Shown here: positions 1 to 5,128 of the stretch, one piece after another
How positions within the stretch are numbered: the stretch's first letter is position 1
Layout of the letters: every line of letters starts with the position of its first letter
DNA from: an uncultured Collinsella sp.
GTDB lineage: Bacteria; Actinomycetota; Coriobacteriia; Coriobacteriales; Coriobacteriaceae
Direction of reading: 5' to 3'
Length of the DNA stretch: 6,626 nucleotides
NCBI GenBank assembly: GCA_900759435.1
Contig: CAAEVD010000122.1
Span: 1-6,626, forward strand
The notes under the pieces: generated by a model
The model's database searches: none
Seen by the model: only the letters and a program-made list of their open reading frames with translations
What the model was told of the DNA's origin: nothing
Position numbers and translations under genes: made by a program

Positions 1-1124
1 GGCAGGGTGTACATAAAGCCGTTCATGCCCAAGAAGTCGATAAAGATCTTGAGGATCCAGATGTTGGCGATCGGGGCAAAGACAAACGGGACAAAGAAGA
101 CGGGGTTGAGCACGATGGGCGCGGCGAACAGCAGCGGCTCGTTGACGGCAAAGCAGACGGGGACGATGGCGGCCTTACCGACGGCGCGCATCTCCTGAGA
201 CTTGGCCAGGAAGCAGAACATAAAGACCAGGACGAGCGTGGCGCCGGTGCCGCCCATGCAGACGACGAAGTACTGGGCACCCTGGGTCAGGACAGCGGAA
301 GCGTGCTGGCCAGCCTGGAACGCAGCCAGGTTGTCGGTCATGTTGGCAACGAGGGCGGCGGCGATGGCGGGCTCGACGATCGAGGGGCCGTGGACGCCCA
401 CGAACCAGAACAGGCTCATGGCGCCGTAGATCACAGCGAGGCCGATGTAGCCATCGGCAGCGGTGAACAGGGGCTGGAACACCTGGATGACGCCCTGGGC
501 AAAGCAGAAGCCAAAAGCAGCGCGGAAGGCGATGTCAAAGACCCAAAAGACGGTGATGCAGACGGAGAAGGGGATGATGTCCTTAAAGGTCTGCGAAATG
601 TTGGGCGGAACCTGCTCGGGCATCTTGACGGTGATGTTGCGCTTAATGAAGAACTTGTAGATGATGCCAGTCACAAACGCAGCGATGAAAGCGGTCAGCA
701 GGCCCTTGGAACCAAGGTAGGTGGTGTTGAAACCGCTGGCGGCGTCCGTGGCGATCGTGTCGCTCGAAAGGAGCAAGAAGCCGATGATGGCCGCGCACAT
801 GCACGAGATGAAGTTGATCTGGTTGTTCTTGGGCAGATCGCGGTTCTGAGCGTCGGCGAAGTGCTTGGCCGTGGTGGCGGCGCAGGCGATGGCCAGGATG
901 CCCATGGAGTAGTTGTAGCACTTCCACAGAGCGTTGTTGATGTCATCGGGCCAGTAGAAACCCCAGATGTTGGGGACCGAGGCTACCAGGCAAAAGATGG
1001 ACGAGAAGATGATGATGGGGATGACGGAGATAAAGCCGTCGCGGATCGCCTTGAGGTACTTGTTGCGGGCGATCGCGTTGAAAAAGGGCTGGCCCTTTTC
1101 GATGATGGCGATGAGTTGCTCCAT
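1..1124 (-). CDS. lacE: Lactose-family PTS permease, EIIC domain (partial, 3' end outside window)
   Basis: Membrane component of a lactose-type phosphotransferase system. The EIIC domain carries the sugar across the membrane while it is phosphorylated by the EIIB domain. The frame is open without a stop from the ATG at 1124 to the window edge (374 codons). The protein begins MEQLIAIIEKGQPFF, followed by an RDGF motif at residues 28-31 and many hydrophobic segments. It keeps the family's substrate-site signatures: VGVHGPSIVEPAIAA with His245, and VNEP with Asn328-Glu329-Pro330. From memory it aligns along its full visible length with streptococcal and lactococcal LacE, including KRNITVKMPEQVPPNIS, FEPLFTAADG-like and MGGTGATLV-like blocks. 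The NEP motif continues LLFA where LLFG or ILFG is more usual. The start is supported by AGGAG six bases upstream (1131-1135, minus strand). Whether EIIB is fused at the C-terminus, as in classical LacE, cannot be seen. It is transcribed divergently from the lacI-type gene; the matching EIIA gene is at 2701. Lactose specificity is likely, but cellobiose or another beta-galactoside is possible. Confidence 0.93.
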   Translation of the reverse strand, partial: MEQLIAIIEKGQPFFNAIARNKYLKAIRDGFISVIPIIIFSSIFCLVASVPNIWGFYWPDDINNALWKCYNYSMGILAIACAATTAKHFADAQNRDLPKNNQINFISCMCAAIIGFLLLSSDTIATDAASGFNTTYLGSKGLLTAFIAAFVTGIIYKFFIKRNITVKMPEQVPPNISQTFKDIIPFSVCITVFWVFDIAFRAAFGFCFAQGVIQVFQPLFTAADGYIGLAVIYGAMSLFWFVGVHGPSIVEPAIAAALVANMTDNLAAFQAGQHASAVLTQGAQYFVVCMGGTGATLVLVFMFCFLAKSQEMRAVGKAAIVPVCFAVNEPLLFAAPIVLNPVFFVPFVFAPIANIWILKIFIDFLGMNGFMYTL

Positions 1125-1157
1125 GCAATGCTCCTAAGAGTCGGTGGGTTAGCAACG

Positions 1158-1185
1158 ATGGTAGCTTTTGACTTTCGGTTGCCAA
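1158..1185 (-). promoter_or_regulatory. Candidate lacE promoter
   Basis: On the minus strand TTGGCA (1185-1180, five of six to the -35 consensus) and TACCAT (1163-1158, four of six to the -10 consensus) are separated by 16 bp. A start near 1151 would leave a leader of about 27 nt before the lacE ATG, with its ribosome-binding site. The -35 box overlaps one end of the operator-like dyad at 1183-1206, so a bound repressor would block it. Assigned by eye; no start site has been mapped. Confidence 0.45.
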
Positions 1186-1206
1186 AATGTTGACGTTGCC
1201 ATTTTG
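1183..1206. promoter_or_regulatory. 24-bp dyad, putative LacI-type operator, copy 1
   Basis: CAAAATG (1183-1189) and CATTTTG (1200-1206) are perfect 7-bp inverted arms around a 10-bp core centred on AC/GT; nine of twelve half-site positions are symmetric. Central CG symmetry is typical of operators of LacI/GalR repressors, and such a repressor is encoded at 1482. The complement of this site matches copy 2 (1303-1326) at 21 of 24 positions. It overlaps the candidate lacE -35 box. Function is inferred from symmetry, duplication and position. Confidence 0.6.
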
Positions 1207-1216
1207 TGACACAAAA
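1202..1216. promoter_or_regulatory. Perfect 15-bp palindrome TTTTGTGACACAAAA
   Basis: Two 7-bp arms flank a single central A, giving a perfect palindrome that overlaps the last five bases of the 24-bp dyad. The TGTG/CACA core resembles binding sites of CRP/FNR-type regulators, but no such regulator is in the window and the spacing is shorter than the CRP consensus. It could be an extension of the repressor site or a separate activator or catabolite-control site. Confidence 0.35.
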
Positions 1217-1261
1217 AAAGAAGCGAACCGGTGGTTCCTGTGCCTGCGAACCGTCGATTCC

Positions 1262-1277
1262 TTACGCGTAAACGTTT
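1262..1277. promoter_or_regulatory. Overlapping palindromes TTACGCGTAA and AAACGTTT
   Basis: A perfect 10-bp palindrome (1262-1271) overlaps a perfect 8-bp palindrome (1270-1277). The AAACGTTT core is of the kind found in LacI/GalR-family operators and cre-like sites. It lies between the two 24-bp dyads in the divergent lacE/lacI control region. It may be a third, weaker site for the same repressor, a site for another LacI-family protein, or chance. Confidence 0.3.
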
Positions 1278-1302
1278 GAGCCGCCCGGTGGCTCTGTGTT
1301 TG

Positions 1303-1326
1303 CACAATGGCAACGTTAACATTTGG
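1303..1326. promoter_or_regulatory. 24-bp dyad, putative LacI-type operator, copy 2
   Basis: This matches the reverse complement of the 1183-1206 site at 21 of 24 positions, sharing an uninterrupted AATGGCAACGT core block. The centres (1194.5 and 1314.5) lie exactly 120 bp apart. A repressor tetramer or dimer pair could bridge the two sites by looping, or this copy could serve autoregulation of the lacI-type gene starting at 1482. Function inferred. Confidence 0.55.
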
Positions 1327-1409
1327 TCGACAAAAGCCGTTTGGGGAAGCAAAAATGTCGGTGAACGGTAGGTTTTGGGTGGTGAGCGTATGGTGGGGGA
1401 GGCGTTGGA

Positions 1410-1415
1410 TATACT
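1410..1415 (+). promoter_or_regulatory. Candidate -10 box for the lacI-type gene
   Basis: TATACT matches five of six -10 consensus bases and lies about 67 bp before the start codon. No convincing -35 box sits at the proper distance. A perfect TTGACA at 1461-1466 is only 15 bp before the ATG, has no partner -10, and was not used. Confidence 0.25.
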
Positions 1416-1481
1416 TGAAGGCGGTAAAAATGACTGCGCAAGGTGCCATCAATGGCATCGTTGACATAGAAAGATCGACCT

Positions 1482-2486
1482 ATGGCCGCTGTTAAAAAAT
1501 CGGTATCCGTTAAGGATGTGGCGCGTCTCGCGGGCGTCTCGGAGCAGACGGTCTCGCGCACCGTGCACGATTCGCCCAGCGTGCGCCCCGAGACCAAGGA
1601 ACGCGTGCGTGCCGCCATGCGCGAGCTGGGGTATCGCCCAAACTTTGCCGGTCGATCGCTGCGCCGCGGTAAGTTTAAGACCGTCGGCGTCGCCATGTTC
1701 AACATTACCGGCACCGGCAACCTCGACCGTATGGAGGGCTTTGCCGCCGCGGCCGATAAGCACGGCTATGCCATCACCCTCACTAAAGTAGACGGGCATC
1801 CGTATACCCTCGAGAGCGCATCGTCACGCATGAGCGCACTGCCAGTGGACGGTATGGTTGTGATCATGAATCGCATGCCGGCGGACTTTGGCACCTTCGA
1901 GCCGCTACCTGGCATGCAGACGGTGCTCGTTACCATGCTGGAGCACCCGCTCTGTTCAACGGTCGATAACGACCAGTTCGATTGCTCGCGCCAGGTGGTC
2001 GAGTATTTGCTGGGGAGGGGGCACAAGACTGTGCACTTTATCTCATGCCCCGAGCGCTCGCTTTCGGGCATGCGGCGCGAGGAAGGCTGGCGCGAGACAT
2101 TGCGCGCGCATGGCATTGAGCCCCCGCAGCTCGTGCGCGGCGACTGGACGGCACAGAGCGGGTATGCCGCAGGCCAGGCTCTGGCGGATGATCCGACCTG
2201 CACGGCCATTTATGCCTCCAACGATGCCATGGCATATGGCTGTATCCGTGGGCTCGAGTCGCGCGGGAAGTGCGTGCCCCAGGACGTGAGCGTGGCGGGT
2301 GTTGACGATAGTCTGGGCGATATCGTGCCCGACCGTCGCCTGACCACGGTGCGCTTTGACAACAAGCGCGTCGGCATGTGGGCGGTCGACAAGATTGCCG
2401 GCGCCGATGGGGGTGCGTCTGGCGTGGAGCACATGCTGATCCCCGGTGTGCTCGTAGAGGGCGATACGGTGCGCGATTTGCGTTAG
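1482..2486 (+). CDS. LacI/GalR-family transcriptional repressor
   Basis: DNA-binding regulator of 334 residues, the normal length for the family, acting in the cytoplasm. Residues 10-29 form the N-terminal helix-turn-helix (VKDVARLAGVSEQTVSRTVH), with the QTVSR recognition helix also found in E. coli LacI. RELGYRPN (47-54) and the hinge segment around 55-63, with Leu60 as the minor-groove leucine equivalent, follow. From about residue 67 the two-lobed periplasmic-binding-protein-like sensor begins (KTVGVAMF). It contains typical family blocks: STVDNDQFDCSRQVVEYL, GHKTVHFIS, AIYASNDAMAYG and VSVAGVDDS. The start codon has only a weak GAAAGA-type ribosome-binding site, but the helix-turn-helix position fixes the N-terminus to within a few residues. 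It is divergent from lacE across 357 bp carrying two 24-bp dyads, so it probably controls lacE and perhaps itself. The effector is unknown; lactose-derived or galactosyl compounds are plausible. Classical tagatose-pathway lac operons use a DeoR-type LacR instead, so no lacI or lacR symbol is assigned. Confidence 0.93.
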   Translation: MAAVKKSVSVKDVARLAGVSEQTVSRTVHDSPSVRPETKERVRAAMRELGYRPNFAGRSLRRGKFKTVGVAMFNITGTGNLDRMEGFAAAADKHGYAITLTKVDGHPYTLESASSRMSALPVDGMVVIMNRMPADFGTFEPLPGMQTVLVTMLEHPLCSTVDNDQFDCSRQVVEYLLGRGHKTVHFISCPERSLSGMRREEGWRETLRAHGIEPPQLVRGDWTAQSGYAAGQALADDPTCTAIYASNDAMAYGCIRGLESRGKCVPQDVSVAGVDDSLGDIVPDRRLTTVRFDNKRVGMWAVDKIAGADGGASGVEHMLIPGVLVEGDTVRDLR

Positions 2487-2517
2487 GGTGCGGTCCTGTT
2501 TGGGTTGTCACTAACTG

Positions 2518-2533
2518 TGTTCGATATTGTTCA
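2518..2533 (+). promoter_or_regulatory. TGTTC direct-repeat box pair upstream of lacF
   Basis: TGTTCGATATTGTTCA contains two TGTTC units exactly 10 bp apart, one helical turn. It matches the pair in front of lacA (4513-4528) at 13 of 16 positions. CGTTC units follow at 2549 and 2570, each 21 bp after the previous box, inside an ACCGTTCA direct repeat (2547-2554 and 2568-2575). The first four boxes therefore lie on one face of the helix. Direct repeats at about 10 bp are common for DeoR-family regulators; the regulator itself is not in the window. Confidence 0.5.
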
Positions 2534-2598
2534 GATTGGTTTAAAAACCGTTCACGGGCGAAAAGTGACCGTTCATAGCTTGAAATTGCGTTTTGCGC

Positions 2599-2614
2599 TG
2601 TTCTTTTTTGTTTG
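2599..2614 (+). promoter_or_regulatory. Second TGTTY direct-repeat pair upstream of lacF
   Basis: TGTTC (2599-2603) and TGTTT (2609-2613) are again 10 bp apart, followed by TGTTA (2617) and TGTTT (2623). The pair lies about 90 bp before the lacF start in an AT-rich stretch that should contain the lacF promoter, although I could not pick out a good -35/-10 pair. Likely bound by the same factor as 2518-2533. Confidence 0.4.
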
Positions 2615-2700
2615 AATGTTAATGTTTCTGTCATACAGAACGCAGCGCGTATGCCCGGACGCGATGCTCTCCATTGGTTCATATGTGAAAGGAACGCAAT

Positions 2701-3039
2701 ATGGCAACCAAAGAAGAAATCTCGATGGTTGGATTCGAGATTGTCGCATACGCAGGTGACGCCCAGACCGATCTGCTTGCAGCGCTCGATGCTGCTCGCG
2801 AGGGCGATTTTGAGAAGGCCGAACAGCTGCACAAGGATGCCAGCGATGCACTTATCGGCGCCCACGACACGCAGACCAAGCTGCTTTCGCAGGAGGCCGG
2901 CGGTGGCGAGATGGAGATGACCTTCATCATGGCTCACGCTCAGGACACTCTCATGACCACTATGATCCTGGAGAAGCAGGCCCGCTTTACCATCGATGCC
3001 TACAAGCGCATCGCCGAGCTCGAGGCCAAGCTCGCCTAA
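2701..3039 (+). CDS. lacF: PTS lactose/cellobiose-family EIIA
   Basis: Soluble phosphocarrier of the lactose-type PTS. It takes phosphate from HPr and passes it to the EIIB domain that works with LacE. The 112-residue length is normal for the family, which forms a trimeric bundle of three-helix subunits. The phosphorylation site is His79 in MAHAQDTLMT; Asp82 three residues later corresponds to the metal-binding aspartate known in lactococcal LacF. The N-terminal block EEISMVGFEIVAYAGDA and the Gly-rich turn before the active helix are also typical. A good ribosome-binding site (AAGGA, 2689-2693) sits seven bases before the ATG. The gene is monocistronic by appearance, preceded by TGTTC-type boxes and followed by a strong terminator at 3067-3101. 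It is on the opposite strand from lacE and separated from it by the repressor gene, an unusual split of one PTS. Specificity for lactose over cellobiose rests on context (lacE, lacA, lacB). Confidence 0.93.
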   Translation: MATKEEISMVGFEIVAYAGDAQTDLLAALDAAREGDFEKAEQLHKDASDALIGAHDTQTKLLSQEAGGGEMEMTFIMAHAQDTLMTTMILEKQARFTIDAYKRIAELEAKLA

Positions 3040-3066
3040 CGAGCCCTCACAACCAAGTCCCCTTCC

Positions 3067-3101
3067 AAAAGCTCTGCCGCTACCCGCGGCAGGGCTTTTT
3101 C
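3067..3101 (+). terminator. Intrinsic terminator after lacF
   Basis: A 10-bp GC-rich stem (3071-3080 with 3086-3095, one G-T pair) has a five-base TACCC loop and is followed by five T residues; A residues before the stem can pair with the T-tract. It begins 28 bp after the lacF stop and should end that transcript. Confidence 0.9.
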
Positions 3102-3113
3102 TGTCCTCCTCCA

Positions 3114-3180
3114 AGTTGCGGTGAAATAGGGACTGAATAGGGGCCGACGGGCGCAAAACAATCCCTATTCCACCGCAACT
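3114..3180. repeat. 67-bp inverted-repeat element
   Basis: The 19-bp arms 3114-3132 and 3162-3180 match at 18 of 19 positions as inverted repeats, beginning AGTTGCGGTG and ending CACCGCAACT, around a 29-bp centre. The left part also contains AATAGGG twice, 11 bp apart. It follows the lacF terminator without a T-tract of its own, so it is not a standard terminator. A dispersed REP- or MITE-like palindrome is the most natural reading, but there is no second copy in the window to show this. A small structured RNA is an alternative. Confidence 0.6.
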
Positions 3181-3253
3181 CATCCGGAGATAGTCATTGG
3201 GGACAGTCTTGGTGCGCTCTGTTCGTCTTCCCGTTCGTTTTTTGCTCGGTGGG

Positions 3254-3259
3254 TATACT
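3254..3259 (+). promoter_or_regulatory. Candidate -10 box for the membrane-protein gene
   Basis: TATACT lies 38 bp before the start codon and matches five of six -10 consensus bases. No strong -35 box lies 16-18 bp upstream. The terminator behind lacF and the 258-bp gap argue that this gene needs its own promoter. Confidence 0.35.
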
Positions 3260-3297
3260 TCCTTTCGCATTAAGCCCCGGACTGAGGAGGTATCCAA

Positions 3298-4311
3298 ATG
3301 CCGGATAACGGGTCAATACAAAAAAGAGACGCGCACGAGATGGCTCATGGGCGTCCTGTCCAGATAACCGAGCACACGACGGTAACCGAGCTGCAGCCCA
3401 GTCTGTCCGATGTCGTGTGCGCAAACAAAAAGCTGCAGATTGGCTTTATCGTTGCGCTCGTGGTACTGGCGCTGCTGTCGGGCTTTGTAGCTCGTCCGCA
3501 TTTCGCCGATACCAAGACTTGGGACTCCACCATCGAGGTCATCGACCAAAAGAAGGGTAACGTACTGGCGCTCACGACCTCGTGCGTGGCGCTGTCTGCG
3601 GGCATTACCGCGCTGCCGGGTGATACGGGAACGCCGGTTGCCGAGCAGCTCGCGCAGCTTTCAGGCAACCTTGGTATCGTGCTTGCCGTGCTCTACCTCG
3701 AGAAATACCTGCTAACCATTTTGTGGTCGGTTGGCTTGGGCATCTTAATCCCGTTTGCGTTGGTGCTCTTTGCGGTGTCGCTCGGCATTCACGGGCGCTG
3801 GAGCACGAGCGCTGTCCTGCGCCGTGTGGCGACACGCGTGCTGGTAGTTGCCGTGATCGGCATGGCGTTGGTGCCTGCAAGCGTTTGGGTGTCGCAGAAG
3901 GTCGATGAAACGTATCGCGTAAGTATTGAGCAAGCTGAGCAAAAGGCTGCGGACGCTGCGGACGCGGCCGACACCACGGACAAGTCAGCCGAGACCAGCT
4001 CAAAATCGAATAAGAAAAAATCCGAGGCCACAGAGTCCAAAAACGTGCTCGAGCAGTTGACTGATGGGGCCTCGAGCCTTGTTACGTCGGTGACCAGCGG
4101 TGCCAAGCAGATGACCGACGAGATCGTGCAGCAGGTGACCGACCTCATCGAAGGCGTCATCGTGATGATCGTGACTTCGTGCGTTATCCCGCTGCTGGTG
4201 CTCGTGGCGTTCCTGTGGCTGGGACACGTACTGCTAGGGATCGATATTTCCGGCCCGGCGAACTATTTGACGGGCCGCTTTCTGAGTGCTCCGTCCAAGC
4301 ACGCCAAATAG
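3298..4311 (+). CDS. Unrecognised multi-spanning membrane protein
   Basis: A 337-residue protein that I cannot assign to a named family. A polar N-terminal segment of about 45 residues is followed by a clear membrane segment (about 46-65). A weaker hydrophobic stretch lies at about 88-106, then long hydrophobic regions at about 124-164 and 181-199. Next comes a low-complexity hydrophilic region (about 200-285) rich in Ala, Asp, Lys, Ser and Thr (AADAADAADTTDKSAE, KSNKKKSE), and a last strong membrane segment (about 285-313). The block ALSAGITALPGDTGTPVAEQ followed by VLYLEKYLLTI resembles a sequence I recall from uncharacterised gut-bacterial membrane proteins, but no function comes with it. 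A strong ribosome-binding site (GAGGAGG, 3284-3290) lies seven bases before the ATG. Terminators at 3067-3101 and 4366-4403 isolate the gene from lacF and lacA. No transporter, enzyme or secretion motif was seen, so a part in lactose metabolism is not supported beyond position. Confidence 0.85.
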   Translation: MPDNGSIQKRDAHEMAHGRPVQITEHTTVTELQPSLSDVVCANKKLQIGFIVALVVLALLSGFVARPHFADTKTWDSTIEVIDQKKGNVLALTTSCVALSAGITALPGDTGTPVAEQLAQLSGNLGIVLAVLYLEKYLLTILWSVGLGILIPFALVLFAVSLGIHGRWSTSAVLRRVATRVLVVAVIGMALVPASVWVSQKVDETYRVSIEQAEQKAADAADAADTTDKSAETSSKSNKKKSEATESKNVLEQLTDGASSLVTSVTSGAKQMTDEIVQQVTDLIEGVIVMIVTSCVIPLLVLVAFLWLGHVLLGIDISGPANYLTGRFLSAPSKHAK

Positions 4312-4365
4312 GGTGGGCAGTCCGAGTAGCTAAAACAGCTGTATATACCGGGGAATACCGCCGAA

Positions 4366-4405
4366 GGGCGGCCGAGACACGTTCTTGGCCGCTCTTTTGT
4401 TTGTT
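4366..4405 (+). terminator. Intrinsic terminator after the membrane-protein gene
   Basis: A 12-bp stem (4366-4377 with 4383-4394, two G-T pairs) with a five-base loop is followed by TTTTGTTTGTT. It ends the 3298-4311 transcript before the lacAB control region. A shorter alternative stem, CCGCC (4358-4362) with GGCGG (4367-4371), would compete with the left arm. Confidence 0.87.
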
Positions 4406-4457
4406 GAACACGTGGTCGCTACGTCCGCGCCCGGCTCAAACGGTCAGCAATCATCCG

Positions 4458-4494
4458 TGAACGATATTTGTTCAAAAAAGAACAAAGATAAACA
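4458..4494. promoter_or_regulatory. Clustered TGTTC-type boxes and palindromes upstream of lacA
   Basis: TGAAC and GTTCA frame a 17-bp palindrome (4458-4474). TTGTTC and GAACAA frame a perfect-armed 18-bp palindrome (4468-4485). On the minus strand TGTTT (4494-4490) and TGTTC (4484-4480) form a direct repeat with the same 10-bp spacing as the pairs at 2518, 2599 and 4513. The density of one half-site in about 40 bp points to a multi-site operator. The binding protein is unknown; a DeoR-type regulator is a guess from half-site arrangement. Confidence 0.5.
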
Positions 4495-4502
4495 AATAGT
4501 TG

Positions 4503-4531
4503 TTGCAGTTACTGTTCGAATGTGTTCAAAT
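4503..4531 (+). promoter_or_regulatory. Candidate lacAB promoter
   Basis: TTGCAG (4503-4508) and TCAAAT (4526-4531) each match four of six consensus bases and are 17 bp apart. The spacer contains most of the TGTTC pair at 4513-4528, a position where binding would repress. The leader to lacA would be about 100 nt. Assigned by eye. Confidence 0.3.
4513..4528 (+). promoter_or_regulatory. TGTTC direct-repeat box pair upstream of lacA
   Basis: TGTTCGAATGTGTTCA has two TGTTC units 10 bp apart and matches the pair at 2518-2533 at 13 of 16 positions. An inverted GAACA unit follows at 4538-4542, so CTGTTC and GAACAG frame the site. The shared element suggests that lacF and lacAB are co-regulated although they lie 1.6 kb apart with another gene between them. 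Confidence 0.5.
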
Positions 4532-4636
4532 AAACATGAACAGTGAAGAACCGCACATTCAGATGCCCGGACCTGAACGCGATTCAACACTTCCAAACAG
4601 AAACTACGCACCTGCGTATCTCTCAAGGAGGATGTC

Positions 4637-5065
4637 ATGAGGGTTGTAATCGCTTCCGATGCCGACGGTATGTCGATGAAGGAGTCTATCAAGGAGATGC
4701 TCATCGCCGACGGTCACGAGGTCGTCGACTATTCCGAGACCCCTGCCGCGGACTTTGTCGATTCCGCGACCGCCGTTGCCAAGGACCTGCTGGAGCACAA
4801 GGATTCCCAGGGCTTCGCATTCGATAAGTACGGCGTCGGCTCCTATATGGCCGCCGTCAAGATCAAGGGCATGGTCGTCGCCAACATTTCCGACGAGCGT
4901 TCCGCTTACATGACCCGCGAGCACAACGGCTCGCGCATGGTCACCATGGGCCCGGGCGTTGTGGGCACCGAGGTCGCCAAGAAGATCGCCCGCGAGTTCC
5001 TGCGTGCACAGTACGCCGGCGGCCGTCACCAGATCCGTGTCGACATGCTCAACAAGATGGCCTAA
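4637..5065 (+). CDS. lacA: Galactose-6-phosphate isomerase, subunit LacA
   Basis: Subunit of the LacAB isomerase that converts D-galactose 6-phosphate to D-tagatose 6-phosphate, the first committed step of the tagatose-6-phosphate pathway in the cytoplasm. The 142-residue protein belongs to the RpiB/LacA/LacB sugar-phosphate isomerase family and has the length of known LacA proteins (about 141). LacA-specific blocks are clear: DFVDSATAVAK, KIKGMVVANISDERSAYMTR, EHNGSRM (His96) and GGRHQIRVDMLNKM at the end. Where LacB and RpiB carry a catalytic Cys in CGTGIG, this subunit has DKYGVG (residues 63-68); that is normal for LacA, and catalysis needs the LacB partner. A strong ribosome-binding site (AAGGAGG, 4625-4631) sits five bases before the ATG. 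It lies 63 bp ahead of lacB with no terminator between, so the two are probably co-transcribed and co-assembled. Confidence 0.95.
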   Translation: MRVVIASDADGMSMKESIKEMLIADGHEVVDYSETPAADFVDSATAVAKDLLEHKDSQGFAFDKYGVGSYMAAVKIKGMVVANISDERSAYMTREHNGSRMVTMGPGVVGTEVAKKIAREFLRAQYAGGRHQIRVDMLNKMA

Positions 5066-5128
5066 CGAGAGCCACCGAGAACTCGAACTTCTACCTCAAC
5101 TTGTGAATTCAGACGAAAGGACGTTCTG

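Noticed and set aside
303..1193. Long plus-strand open frame of 296 codons opposite lacE
   Set aside because: It is antisense to a clearly conserved PTS permease, runs into the divergent control region and has a composition (many Asp, Gly, Val, Glu) typical of antisense frames in GC-rich genes.
1461..1466. Perfect TTGACA as -35 box of the repressor gene
   Set aside because: It is only 15 bp before the start codon, and the matching -10 position inside the gene is GC-rich and unlike the consensus.
2538..2549. GGTTTAAAAACC as terminator of the repressor gene
   Set aside because: The arms are only five base pairs with a two-base gap, too short a loop for an RNA hairpin, and no T-tract follows; at most a DNA-level palindrome.
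2038..3297. 419-codon minus-strand open frame across the end of the repressor gene, the lacF leader and lacF
   Set aside because: It overlaps two well-supported genes and their regulatory gap, shows no domain and is rich in Arg, Ser, Pro and Ala as expected of an antisense frame.
4604..5029. Minus-strand open frame opposite lacA (and a similar one opposite lacB, 5096-5647)
   Set aside because: Both are mirror frames of strongly conserved genes, with Gly/Val/Asp-rich, domain-free translations.
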